DNA of 64,000 bases from assembly GCF_000192865.1 (NCBI RefSeq), contig NC_015276.1, positions 1,426,001 through 1,490,000 on the forward strand. The letters run 5' to 3'. The number at the start of each line of letters is the position of its first letter. The stretch's first letter is position 1. This document shows, piece by piece, positions 35,098 to 43,090 of this stretch. The notes under the pieces are model-generated. The model saw only the letters and a list, made by a program, of their open reading frames with translations, was not told the DNA's origin and searched no databases. A program made the position numbers and the translations under genes. This DNA is from Marinomonas mediterranea MMB-1. GTDB lineage: Bacteria > Pseudomonadota > Gammaproteobacteria > Pseudomonadales > Marinomonadaceae.

Positions 35098-35422
35098 ATA
35101 TGTGCTCATTTTCATGGAGAATTAGATAAACGTGGGGAATTGGTTGTGAATCTTATTCATAAACGGTATAAAAATTGCTTATACAAAAACTTATTGAGCA
35201 AGATCATTCTTTTTCATTTTCTAAGGTGACATTGAGAATTAAATTTGTAAGTCTATTACAAAAAGTAATACGTTGATTAAAGTTCCATTAAAACACCTTA
35301 GAAATGTGATCTGCTTTGTGTGATGTTAAGAACGATGCAATTTAGTCTCTTGATCAGTATGTGTAAACGAACATGGTTTAAAATAGCTCTTACAACAATT
35401 TGATATTTTAAGGATCGTCGAA

Positions 35423-35482
35423 ATGATTGCTATTAAGCAAGTCAGTTCATTTCTCCTACAATTTGTTTACGAGGGCGACTAA
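35423..35482 (+). CDS. Possible 19-residue leader peptide before the GGDEF-EAL gene
   Basis: ATG with AAGGATCG just upstream encodes 19 residues (MIAIKQVSSFLLQFVYEGD). Its TAA overlaps the ATG of the next gene (TAATG), and that gene's ribosome site GAGGG lies inside the leader. This geometry suggests translational coupling. The rest of the 450-bp region before it holds only the phoX terminator and AT-rich sequence. Confidence 0.35.
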   Translation: MIAIKQVSSFLLQFVYEGD

Positions 35483-37884
35483 TGTCGAAAAACTTTGATT
35501 TTTCTCAGTCGCTCTATTTGAAACAAGCCGTTTTAACTTTTTTGCTGGCTATCTTTTTAAGCGTTGTCCTGAGTTGTTTGCAGTTTTATCAGGTTTTAAA
35601 GTACCAAAAAGCACAGCGAATAGAAGAAATAAATCAACTACTTGATGTGATTGAAGAGCCTCTAGAGCAGGCATTATTTAGAATTGATAAGGTGCTAGCT
35701 CAACAGCAAGTTAACAGCTTACTAAGCCGATCTGATATTTCCAAGGTGGTCATATTGGATGAAAACGGTGCTCAGTTTGTAGCATCGAGTGTGTCTTTTG
35801 CTAAGCCGAATTTAAGTAAATGGTTGGTTGATGTATTAATTGATGAGGAAACAGGACAATCAAGGCGTCTTGAAATGGTGTCGCCTAAGCTGTTTCTCGG
35901 TTCGATTACTATTCGGTTAGATCGCTCTTCACTCGCCCATCAAATTTTGACTTACAGTATTAGTGTTTTTGTACAGAATTTATTCAAGGATCTTATCCTC
36001 GCTTTTCTGATCTCTTTGCTTTTTTATTATGTTGTGACTCGCCCTGTTGAACAGCTTACCCGAGCATTGTCTAATATTCCGGATACTGGACGCTTAACCC
36101 TGCCTAAATCCTTCGAAAAGGATCATAAGTACGACGAGCTGGGCCGACTGAAGGGGGTGTTTTCAAAATTATGGGGGCGCTTGTCTACAGCCTTGGCGGA
36201 CGTAGAACGAAGTAACTTGCACACCAAAGCGATTATAGACCATGCCGCTGATGCTATTCTGTTGCTAGATGAAAAAGGTTGCATTACTTTGTCTAATCCG
36301 GCTGCTGAGCGTCTTACAGGGCAGACGAGCGAGCAACTGATCAATACAAAAGTGTCATCACTCTATGATGACCCTTGGATTTCAATGTCGGAAATCTTAG
36401 CAGATATGCATTTAGATCAGTCGATTACGATTGAGACGTATTTTATTTCGCATGGGAAACGTATCCCAGTCGAAATACGCATTGCGAAATACGAAATTCA
36501 CCGGGTCGTTGAAATCGTACTGCTGGTACGTGACATTACAGAGCGAAAAAGTGCGGAAGAGCGTATCAATCGTTTAGCCTTTTATGACTCTCTAACTCGC
36601 TTGCCAAATAGACATTTCTTTGTAGAGCGACTCAATGAGCTGTTAGATGAGTTGCGTATTAACCGTCGTCAGTCCGCTTTGATTATGTTTGATTTAGATC
36701 GTTTTAAAAATATAAACGACTCTTTGGGGCATAACGTTGGCGATGAGCTTCTATGTAAGGTGGTCGGCGCCATCACGCCTTTACTTCCTGAAAAAGCAAT
36801 GTTTGCCAGAGTGGGTGGTGATGAGTTTGTTGTTTTGTTGCCTGAGTTTTCTCAAGAGGCAGGAGAGCCGAATCGCTCATTGGTCGAAATATCAAAAGAC
36901 ATCTTGTCTCGATGTAATGCGGTGAAGAAAGTTGGCGAGCATGATCTTCATGTCAGTGCCAGTATCGGTATTTGCTTATTTGATGGAAGTAATGAGACGT
37001 CGACATCTATCTTAAAGCAAGCGGACAGCGCTCTATATCGAGCTAAGGAAGTCGGTAGGAATACCTACGAGTTTTATAAAGAAGATATGCAGGCGATATC
37101 TGACGAATATCTAAAGATGGAGCGTGCTTTGTTTCTTGCGATGGAAAACGAAGATTTTGAGTTGTATTACCAGCCTCAAAACGACGCATCTGGGCGGCTG
37201 ATTGGTGCAGAGGCTTTGATTCGCTGGAATGAGCCTACGCAAGGTTTTATCTCACCCGCCAAGTTTATACCCATCGCAGAAGAAATTGGTTTGATTGTAG
37301 AATTGGGGGAGTGGGTACTTCACCAAGCGCTAAGGGATGTTAGTCAATGGCGTGCCGAAGGTATTTGGGATGACTCATTACAGGTGTCGGTCAACGTCAG
37401 CCCTATGCAGTTTCAGCATGCTGGCTTTATGCAAATGCTTAAGTCCGCGATTGAAACCTTTAATGTTCCTCCGCATTGTTTGGATTTAGAAATTACAGAA
37501 AATATGCTGTTGTCGGATTCGGAGTCCAGTTTGGATTTAATGTATCAGGTTCGGTCGTTAGGTGTTAGTTTATCGATAGACGACTTTGGTACAGGGTATT
37601 CATCTTTAAAATACCTAAAGTCACTTCCAATTAGCCGATTAAAAATTGATCAGTCTTTTGTTCGCGATCTCCTAAGTGATCATAGTGATGAAGTTATTGT
37701 TCTTACCATTATTGCTATGGCAAAAGCACTTAATATCGATGTCTTAGCGGAAGGCGTTGAAACTCAGGCGCATCAAAATCGGCTTACTGATATGAATTGT
37801 ACTCTATATCAAGGTTATTACTTTGGTAAACCATCACCTGCACACCTTTTCTCTAAAGCGTGGTTGTCAGTTGTTAACGTCTAG
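35482..37884 (+). CDS. Membrane GGDEF-EAL protein with PAS domain
   Basis: 800 residues. Helix at ~15-38, periplasmic sensor ~40-160, second helix ~168-190, HAMP-like segment ~190-245, PAS ~248-365 (AIIDHAADAILLLDEKG), GGDEF ~370-530 with intact GGDEF (ARVGGDEFVVLL), EAL ~545-795 with intact EALIRW, the ENMLLSD and DDFGTGYSSL metal/catalytic motifs and a KIDQSF lysine. Both c-di-GMP synthesis and breakdown sites look functional; in such fusions the EAL activity often dominates. The RxxD inhibitory site is not evident. Possibly translationally coupled to a 19-residue leader. Confidence 0.93.
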   Translation: MSKNFDFSQSLYLKQAVLTFLLAIFLSVVLSCLQFYQVLKYQKAQRIEEINQLLDVIEEPLEQALFRIDKVLAQQQVNSLLSRSDISKVVILDENGAQFVASSVSFAKPNLSKWLVDVLIDEETGQSRRLEMVSPKLFLGSITIRLDRSSLAHQILTYSISVFVQNLFKDLILAFLISLLFYYVVTRPVEQLTRALSNIPDTGRLTLPKSFEKDHKYDELGRLKGVFSKLWGRLSTALADVERSNLHTKAIIDHAADAILLLDEKGCITLSNPAAERLTGQTSEQLINTKVSSLYDDPWISMSEILADMHLDQSITIETYFISHGKRIPVEIRIAKYEIHRVVEIVLLVRDITERKSAEERINRLAFYDSLTRLPNRHFFVERLNELLDELRINRRQSALIMFDLDRFKNINDSLGHNVGDELLCKVVGAITPLLPEKAMFARVGGDEFVVLLPEFSQEAGEPNRSLVEISKDILSRCNAVKKVGEHDLHVSASIGICLFDGSNETSTSILKQADSALYRAKEVGRNTYEFYKEDMQAISDEYLKMERALFLAMENEDFELYYQPQNDASGRLIGAEALIRWNEPTQGFISPAKFIPIAEEIGLIVELGEWVLHQALRDVSQWRAEGIWDDSLQVSVNVSPMQFQHAGFMQMLKSAIETFNVPPHCLDLEITENMLLSDSESSLDLMYQVRSLGVSLSIDDFGTGYSSLKYLKSLPISRLKIDQSFVRDLLSDHSDEVIVLTIIAMAKALNIDVLAEGVETQAHQNRLTDMNCTLYQGYYFGKPSPAHLFSKAWLSVVNV

Positions 37885-37901
37885 TAGACTATGGATTAGT
37901 T

Positions 37902-38846
37902 ATGAAGTCCCCAATCCCTTTTTGTTCACGTTTAACGTCTAATGAACAATTGTTATGGATAGACAAGCTGTCTAACTTGTTGCCTGAAGAAACTATTCGA
38001 CCTTGTTCGGAGTTATCTGATTTAGAGCGTCACGCTGCCGATTTTGCTATTGTTGCGAACCCTGATCCGAAAGAACTGTTGACGTTACCTAATCTCATAT
38101 GGGTACAAAGTGTATGGGCTGGGGTAGAGCGCATGTTGGAAGAGTTACCTAATGTGTCTTTTAATATTGCTAGAATGGTGGATCCAAATCTTTCGAAAAC
38201 GATGTCTGAAGCGGTTTTGAGCTGGGTTCTTTATTTGCATAGAGATATGCCTGCTTACCTTAAACAGCAACAAAAAGCAGAATGGCATCAGCACTTTGTT
38301 GCTCAACCGGAGGAGGTGCAAATCGGTGTGCTTGGGCTTGGCGAGTTGGGTCAAGTATGCGCGAAGAGGTTGAAGGGCAATTATTTTAGAGTAAGCGGTT
38401 GGAGCCGATCACAAAAAGAGTTAGAGGGTATCGAGTGTTATTCAGGCGAAGAAGGGTTGGACTCTATTCTGTCTCAAAGTGATATTATCGTTATCTTATT
38501 GCCGTCTACGCCCAGTACGAAAGAGCTTATTAACCTTGAAACGGTTAAAAAAATGAAGCCGGGCGCTCAGATTATTAATTTTGGGCGTGGTCCAATAATT
38601 GACGAAGATGCACTTTTGTATGGCCTGAATACTGGCCTTATCAAACATGCAGTGCTTGATGTGTTTAATAGAGAGCCTTTGCCTCGTTCTCATGCGTTCT
38701 GGACCTACCCAAGCATTACCGTATTACCGCACATTTCTGCGCCGACGAATCCTGATACCGCCAGTGTGATCGTCGCGAATAATATTCGAGCGTATCGTAA
38801 TCTTAATATGCTGCCTGAATGCGTAGATGTAAAAAAAGGGTACTAG
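37902..38846 (+). CDS. ghrA: Glyoxylate/hydroxypyruvate reductase A-like dehydrogenase
   Basis: 314 residues, D-2-hydroxyacid dehydrogenase of GhrA type. NAD(P) motif GVLGLGELGQ near residue 145 followed by SGWSRSQK (Arg fits NADPH preference); catalytic Arg in NFGRGPIIDE, Glu in DVFNREPLP and His in LPHISAPT. Reduces glyoxylate and hydroxypyruvate. It begins 18 bp after the GGDEF-EAL gene and probably shares its transcript. The stop codon TAG lies exactly at the junction with a MITE-like repeat (38847), whose target duplication seems to supply it; the C-terminus KKGY is nevertheless normal for GhrA. Confidence 0.9.
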   Translation: MKSPIPFCSRLTSNEQLLWIDKLSNLLPEETIRPCSELSDLERHAADFAIVANPDPKELLTLPNLIWVQSVWAGVERMLEELPNVSFNIARMVDPNLSKTMSEAVLSWVLYLHRDMPAYLKQQQKAEWHQHFVAQPEEVQIGVLGLGELGQVCAKRLKGNYFRVSGWSRSQKELEGIECYSGEEGLDSILSQSDIIVILLPSTPSTKELINLETVKKMKPGAQIINFGRGPIIDEDALLYGLNTGLIKHAVLDVFNREPLPRSHAFWTYPSITVLPHISAPTNPDTASVIVANNIRAYRNLNMLPECVDVKKGY

Positions 38847-38980
38847 GGAACGTACGAATAAGTCTTGTTAACTTTCTTGCCAATATGCTCATATTGGACG
38901 GCGACACTTGTCTCCAGACATTTACTTCGAATAAAGAAGCGTTATTCACGCTGAAGCCAGTGGACTTGTTCATGCGTTCC
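38847..38980. mobile_element. MITE-like repeat with IS5-type terminal inverted repeats (copy 1)
   Basis: 134 bp bounded by GGAACGTACGAATAAGTC and, inverted, GGAACGCATGAACAAGTC. No coding capacity. The interior (TGTTAACTTTCTTGCCAATA..., GCTGAAGCCAGTGGACTTGTTC) reappears in reverse orientation at 44171-44434. Flanks CTAG and CTAT suggest a 3-4 bp target duplication. Confidence 0.8.
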
Positions 38981-39036
38981 CTATGGCTGTAGTGTGAAAA
39001 GCAGATTAGGTGTTTCGTATATTGAGCCTTTTGTTT

Positions 39037-39078
39037 AAGACCGTTAATATGGCTTGTAACTGTCCTTAAACGGTCTTT
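39037..39078. terminator. Hairpin upstream of the CHMI-like gene
   Basis: Stem AAGACCGTT / AACGGTCTT with a long loop, followed by TTTG. It probably ends transcripts from ghrA or the repeat. Confidence 0.5.
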
Positions 39079-39128
39079 GCCCCCGCCTTTTTGATGAGGT
39101 GTAAAATGAAAACAATAGGGAGTCTAAT

Positions 39129-39476
39129 ATGCCACACTGCATTGTTGAATACAGTCAAAACCTAGCGCAGGAAGTTCCTCCAGACGAATGGCTTGAAGCC
39201 GTAAAAAAAGGGTGTTTAGAGTCCGAGTTGTTTGAAGAGTCTGACCTTAAGCTGCGAGCGGTGGCTTATAAAACCTATATGACGGGCGGTCAAGAAGATG
39301 CATTCGTGCATGTTGTTGTTAAAATTCTTGAGGGTCGTACTCAGGCTCAAAGAGCGATGTTATCAGAACAGGTTTTGCATCAGCTAACGCTACTGGCTGT
39401 TAAACATATTAGCTTAACGGTTGAAGTCGTTGAGATGGAATTGGCAACGTATTCCAAACGTGTTGTGCTTGATTGA
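39129..39476 (+). CDS. 5-carboxymethyl-2-hydroxymuconate isomerase-like protein
   Basis: 115 residues of the CHMI family within the tautomerase superfamily: Pro directly after Met (MPHCIVEYSQNL), the catalytic amino-terminal proline after Met removal; the LKLRAVAYKTYMTGG and FVHVVVKILEGRT segments are typical. In homoprotocatechuate degradation this enzyme isomerises the ring-cleavage product, but no other hpa genes are here, so the in vivo substrate is uncertain. The stop codon overlaps the start of pldA by one base, suggesting co-translation. Confidence 0.85.
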   Translation: MPHCIVEYSQNLAQEVPPDEWLEAVKKGCLESELFEESDLKLRAVAYKTYMTGGQEDAFVHVVVKILEGRTQAQRAMLSEQVLHQLTLLAVKHISLTVEVVEMELATYSKRVVLD

Positions 39477-40492
39477 TGGTGGCTCTGCGCCAAGTTGTGG
39501 CTGAGACAACAAAGAATATTATTCGAGTCATTGTTTTGTTGGCTGTGATAGGTAGTTGTGTCGTGAATGTCGCTTTTGCCACCTCTCAACAGCTCGATGG
39601 TAGTGAGGCATTAAAGACAGAGGACGAAACTTCGCTGGGGATTCCTTTGCCAAAAGAGCCAGAGGTCCCTGAGAGCATACAACAGCGGGTTCAGCAAGAT
39701 GGTTTGATTCGCCAGCGAACTTTAAGGGAGCAGAGCTCGTTGTCAAACCCATTTGTTTTGACGCCACACCGCCCCAATTATTTTTTACCCGTTACCTACA
39801 CAGACGATCCTAACGGTAGAGAGTTTGTTGTAAACGACAGTAGCGACGGGGTTCTTGACAATGTTGAGTTTAAATTTCAACTAAGTGTGAAATTTCCCGT
39901 GGCGTATGACATTGTTGGGCGTGGCTCTACTCTGTGGTTCGCTTATACGCAGCAAGCTTTCTGGCAAGCGTATAATAGTAAAATATCAGCACCCTTTAGA
40001 GACACCTCTCATGAGCCAGAGGCGTTTATCGTGGATAAGCTCGATGGCCAGTTTTTGGGCGTCACACCTTCGTACATAGCTTACGGAATCAACCATCAAT
40101 CTAATGGTCAAAGTGGTGCGAGGTCTCGTTCTTGGAATCGTCTGTTTGTTGATGTTGTTTTTGAATATGAACATCTTGCCGTGTCGATTAAGCCTTGGTA
40201 CCGCATACATGAAAACCGTGAGGACGATGACAACCCTAATATTGAGCGGTATCTCGGTTACGGTGAAGTGGCGGCAGTCTTAATTGATGAGGATTACAGC
40301 TATGACGTAATGATCAGAAATAATCTTCGTTCAAGTAATAAAGGCGCGATACAGCTTGGCGTTAATTTCCCTCTTTGGGGGAAAACACGAGGGTATGTGC
40401 AATACTTTGAAGGTTATGGTCAATCTCTCTTGGATTATAATAATCATGTGCGAAGTTTAGGTTTTGGAATTATGCTTACCAATTGGCTTTAG
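39476..40492 (+). CDS. pldA: Outer membrane phospholipase A
   Basis: 338 residues. Signal sequence ~15-36 (VIVLLAVIGSCVVNVAFA). A linker of ~60 polar residues precedes the beta-barrel, which starts near FVLTPHRPNYFLPVTY, an OmpLA hallmark. The active-site segment GINHQSNGQSGARSRSWNR contains the His-x-Ser pair and the downstream Asn-Arg of the family. Hydrolyses acyl chains of phospholipids in the outer leaflet; dimeric and calcium dependent in E. coli. Start taken as ATG 39476, overlapping the CHMI-like gene. Confidence 0.93.
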   Translation: MVALRQVVAETTKNIIRVIVLLAVIGSCVVNVAFATSQQLDGSEALKTEDETSLGIPLPKEPEVPESIQQRVQQDGLIRQRTLREQSSLSNPFVLTPHRPNYFLPVTYTDDPNGREFVVNDSSDGVLDNVEFKFQLSVKFPVAYDIVGRGSTLWFAYTQQAFWQAYNSKISAPFRDTSHEPEAFIVDKLDGQFLGVTPSYIAYGINHQSNGQSGARSRSWNRLFVDVVFEYEHLAVSIKPWYRIHENREDDDNPNIERYLGYGEVAAVLIDEDYSYDVMIRNNLRSSNKGAIQLGVNFPLWGKTRGYVQYFEGYGQSLLDYNNHVRSLGFGIMLTNWL

Positions 40493-40608
40493 AATCAAAG
40501 ATTTAAAAGGCCATAAAACTGACCTGTAAGCATATGGTCATCTTTTTGTCTTATTTCTGACACATTTTTCTCTTAGGGTGTTACCTAGATTTAACTAGGA
40601 GATAAACC

Positions 40609-41178
40609 ATGAACAAAAAGTTCCTACCTCTTGCAAGCGGGTTATTGGTTGCAGCAATGCTAACGGCATGTGGCCAAGGCAACGTAAAGTCCTCTGATGA
40701 TATGGCTTCTGCTGAAATGTCTTTGAATAACGAAGACATGTACGAAGTGCATCATGAAGGCCGTATTTATGTTTTTGATGATAAAGGTATCTACGAAAGC
40801 TTCATGGCTGTCGGTGAAACCGCATTCCGTAAAGTTCGCATCGGCGAAGGCCCACATGGCGAAACAATTGTTTTCGGTTTGACTGGCGCAGACAAAAAGA
40901 AAACATCGGGCATCGCGAGCGTCGATATGTACGATGGTAACCTAGAAGGCGCAGAAGACTTCTACGGTGAAATGCGTACAGAAGGCCGTATTTATGTTTT
41001 CCAATCTCTTGAAGAGATGAATACGGCGCGTACAGTGGGTGAAGTGCCATTGCGTTACACTGACATTGGTGCGGGTCCAAAAGGCGAAACAGTCGTTTAC
41101 GCTTTGAATTCTAGCAACAAGAAAAATAAGCCAGAAGCGCTTATCGCTAAATTCAAAGCAATGAACGGCATGAAGTAA
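40609..41178 (+). CDS. Lipoprotein with duplicated ~55-residue domain, unknown function
   Basis: 189 residues. Lipobox LTAC at residues 18-21, so Cys21 is probably lipidated. Residue after Cys is Gly, which does not signal inner-membrane retention. The mature part holds two tandem copies of one unit: EGRIYVFDDKGIYESFMAVGE...GEGPHGETIVFGL (about 49-95) and EGRIYVFQSLEEMNTARTVGE...GAGPKGETVVYAL (about 124-168). Each unit has a YVF strand and a Gly-x-Gly-Pro-x-Gly-Glu-Thr turn. I do not recognise a named family; it recalls small YHS-like beta domains, without metal ligands. Strong ribosome site (AGGAGA). Monocistronic with its own terminator. Confidence 0.8.
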   Translation: MNKKFLPLASGLLVAAMLTACGQGNVKSSDDMASAEMSLNNEDMYEVHHEGRIYVFDDKGIYESFMAVGETAFRKVRIGEGPHGETIVFGLTGADKKKTSGIASVDMYDGNLEGAEDFYGEMRTEGRIYVFQSLEEMNTARTVGEVPLRYTDIGAGPKGETVVYALNSSNKKNKPEALIAKFKAMNGMK

Positions 41179-41215
41179 GCTTACGCTGAATATGCTCTGA
41201 ATTAGCAATTCCCCC

Positions 41216-41250
41216 AATAAAAACGCTCCAATCACTGGGGCGTTTTTATT
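41216..41250 (+). terminator. Rho-independent terminator of the lipoprotein gene
   Basis: Stem AATAAAAACGCTCCA / TGGGGCGTTTTTATT with loop ATCAC (one G-T pair), T-rich 3' arm. Confidence 0.85.
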
Positions 41251-41290
41251 TCCGGTACGGTATTTTTAGATGACTCTTGCCTCAATTCTC

Positions 41291-41308
41291 ACGTCATAAA
41301 AGCGTCAT
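41291..41308 (+). promoter_or_regulatory. Pho-box-like repeat upstream of the PAP2 gene
   Basis: GTCAT at 41293 and 41304, exactly 11 bp apart, within ACGTCATAAAAGCGTCAT; 14 of 18 positions fit the Pho-box consensus by eye. It lies about 80 bp before the PAP2 start, a normal activator distance. Confidence 0.55.
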
Positions 41309-41386
41309 TAAATAGCCACCTTACTGACATTTATACTCGGTACATTACTGATAATAAGCAAAAAATCAGCTAATCGAGGTGGTGAT

Positions 41387-41905
41387 ATGCCTTTTCTGAA
41401 AAGTATCCACGCATTGGATGTGCAAACCTTTTATTGGTGTATGGCTCGTAAACACCGTGTATTGATTACCAATATGAGTAGAGCTATCTCCAAGACGGCT
41501 GATGGCCCTTTGTATGCAGTTTTAGCAATGGTGTTTTGGTACGTTGGTGAGACGGCTTGGGTGATTATCATGGGAGCGGGCTTCACTGTAGAGCGCTTAT
41601 CTTACTTGGTACTAAAGAAAGGCTTCAAACGAAATCGTCCTGCCGATATATTAGACAACTTTAGCAGTTTTATTATTCCTTCTGATAAATTTTCATTTCC
41701 CTCTGGTCACACCTCAGGGGCGTTTTTTATGGCGTTTCTTTTATCGGAATGGTTACCTGACTTTCAAATTGGTTGGTATGTCTGGGCTTACCATGTTGGG
41801 TTGTCGAGAATTTTTTTAGGCGTTCATTTTCCAACGGACACGCTTATGGGCGCTTTGCTTGGCTCTAGTTGTGCAATGATGGCGTTAACAATGGTTGGTA
41901 TATGA
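41387..41905 (+). CDS. PAP2-family membrane phosphatase
   Basis: 172 residues, four to five helices. The three phosphatidic-acid-phosphatase motifs are complete: KGFKRNRP (about 83-90), PSGHTS (about 105-110) and SRIFLGVHFPTD (about 144-155). Removes phosphate from a lipid phosphate such as phosphatidate or undecaprenyl pyrophosphate on the periplasmic face. It overlaps the glycosyltransferase gene by 4 bp (ATGA), so both products are made together. A Pho-box-like repeat upstream suggests phosphate control. Confidence 0.9.
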   Translation: MPFLKSIHALDVQTFYWCMARKHRVLITNMSRAISKTADGPLYAVLAMVFWYVGETAWVIIMGAGFTVERLSYLVLKKGFKRNRPADILDNFSSFIIPSDKFSFPSGHTSGAFFMAFLLSEWLPDFQIGWYVWAYHVGLSRIFLGVHFPTDTLMGALLGSSCAMMALTMVGI

Positions 41906-42987
41906 AAATATTATATGGTGTTCAAGGGACTGGAAATGGTCATATTACGCGTGCTAGAGCAATGGCTGATGCTTTTGAGGGATTGGATATCGAAGTTGAT
42001 TACGTCTTTTCTGGCAGGGAAGAGAAAGACTATTTCGATATGGAGGCCTTTGGAAATTATCGTACTTTTAAAGGCCTGTCTTTTGTCGCGAGAGACGGTA
42101 AGTTAGATTTATTTGCTACTTGTCGCAAAGCGTCTTTGCTGACCTTGCGAAAAGACATTAAGCGCTTAGATCTAGACGGCTATGATTTAATTATCACCGA
42201 TTATGAGCCGGTTGTTGCGTGGGCAGCAAAAAGAAAAGGAATCCGTTGTATTGGGTTTGGTCATCAGTATGCCTTTAATTATAACGTCCCTAAACACAAA
42301 GGCGACAAATTGGGAGCGTGGATTATGTCCAATTTCGCGCCTGTTAATGTCTCATTGGGGGCCCATTGGCATCATTTTGGCAACCCTATTTTACCTCCTC
42401 TGATGCAAGAAAAAGATACTCAATACTCTGTTAGTGAGAAGGACGTATTGGTGTATCTACCGTTTGAGAACAGTGAAGAGGTGATGGATTGGTTAGAGCA
42501 TATACCGGGATACCATTTTCGCTTTCATTGTAATGACATTGAACCAGGTATATACGATAACGTGACCGTTTATCCGTTTTCGAGAGGCGGTTTTCATAAG
42601 AATCTAGGTGAGTGTCGTTCCGTACTTTGCAATGCTGGCTTTGAGTTGAATTCTGAGGCATTAATGCTGGGGCGTCGAATTTTAGCAAAGCCATTGAAAG
42701 GGCAGATTGAACAACATTCGAACGCCTTGGCCTTAGACTTATTGGGTATTGCAAGTACAACCTCTTATTTGTCGAATACCGTGATTCGTAAATGGTTACA
42801 AGAGGGTTCGGTGGTAAAAATTGATTATCCTGATGTTGCAAGTGCCGTGGCAAAATGGATCTGTAACGGCGCTGAAGGTTCTATCGAAGAATTAAGTCGT
42901 AGCCTGTGGGATCAAGTGTCTCCCATACCTGGTTTAGATTTTGGTTTAGGGGACACTGGAGAGTTCAAGCTTGCAAAAGCGTACTGA
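41902..42987 (+). CDS. MJ1255/VC2487-type glycosyltransferase
   Basis: 361 residues. Starts MKILYGVQGTGNGHITRA, the Gly-rich N-terminal loop of GT-B enzymes of the MurG-like MJ1255 (TIGR00661) group. The C-terminal half has VLCNAGFELNSEALMLGRRILAKPLKGQIEQHSNALAL, the nucleotide-sugar-binding region of that group. Soluble or membrane-associated; acceptor and donor unknown. Coupled to a PAP2 phosphatase, which could generate a diacylglycerol-type acceptor, so glycolipid synthesis is a reasonable guess. The ATG at 41902 is preferred to an upstream in-frame start inside the PAP2 gene. Confidence 0.88.
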   Translation: MKILYGVQGTGNGHITRARAMADAFEGLDIEVDYVFSGREEKDYFDMEAFGNYRTFKGLSFVARDGKLDLFATCRKASLLTLRKDIKRLDLDGYDLIITDYEPVVAWAAKRKGIRCIGFGHQYAFNYNVPKHKGDKLGAWIMSNFAPVNVSLGAHWHHFGNPILPPLMQEKDTQYSVSEKDVLVYLPFENSEEVMDWLEHIPGYHFRFHCNDIEPGIYDNVTVYPFSRGGFHKNLGECRSVLCNAGFELNSEALMLGRRILAKPLKGQIEQHSNALALDLLGIASTTSYLSNTVIRKWLQEGSVVKIDYPDVASAVAKWICNGAEGSIEELSRSLWDQVSPIPGLDFGLGDTGEFKLAKAY

Positions 42988-43010
42988 TTTAGTTACCTAA
43001 TATTTGTCAT

Positions 43011-43051
43011 AAAGGCAACGGGTTCATTGTTTTCTATCCGTTGCCTTTATT
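43011..43051. terminator. Terminator between glycosyltransferase and dienelactone hydrolase genes
   Basis: Perfect 11-bp stem AAAGGCAACGG / CCGTTGCCTTT with a 16-nt loop, A/T-rich on both sides, between convergent genes. Confidence 0.75.
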
Positions 43052-43090
43052 TGTACCTTCTTTTTATTCGTACTTTTTGTTAGTGGCTTC

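Noticed and set aside
38847..39078. Repeat at 38.8 kb considered as a REP/BIME element or small RNA
   Set aside because: It has transposon-like terminal repeats and a second full-length copy with YTA flanks; the MITE explanation fits better.
40520..40560. Possible Pho box before the lipoprotein gene (GTCAT and GTCTT 11 bp apart)
   Set aside because: Only about 12 of 18 consensus positions fit by eye, which is too weak in AT-rich sequence.
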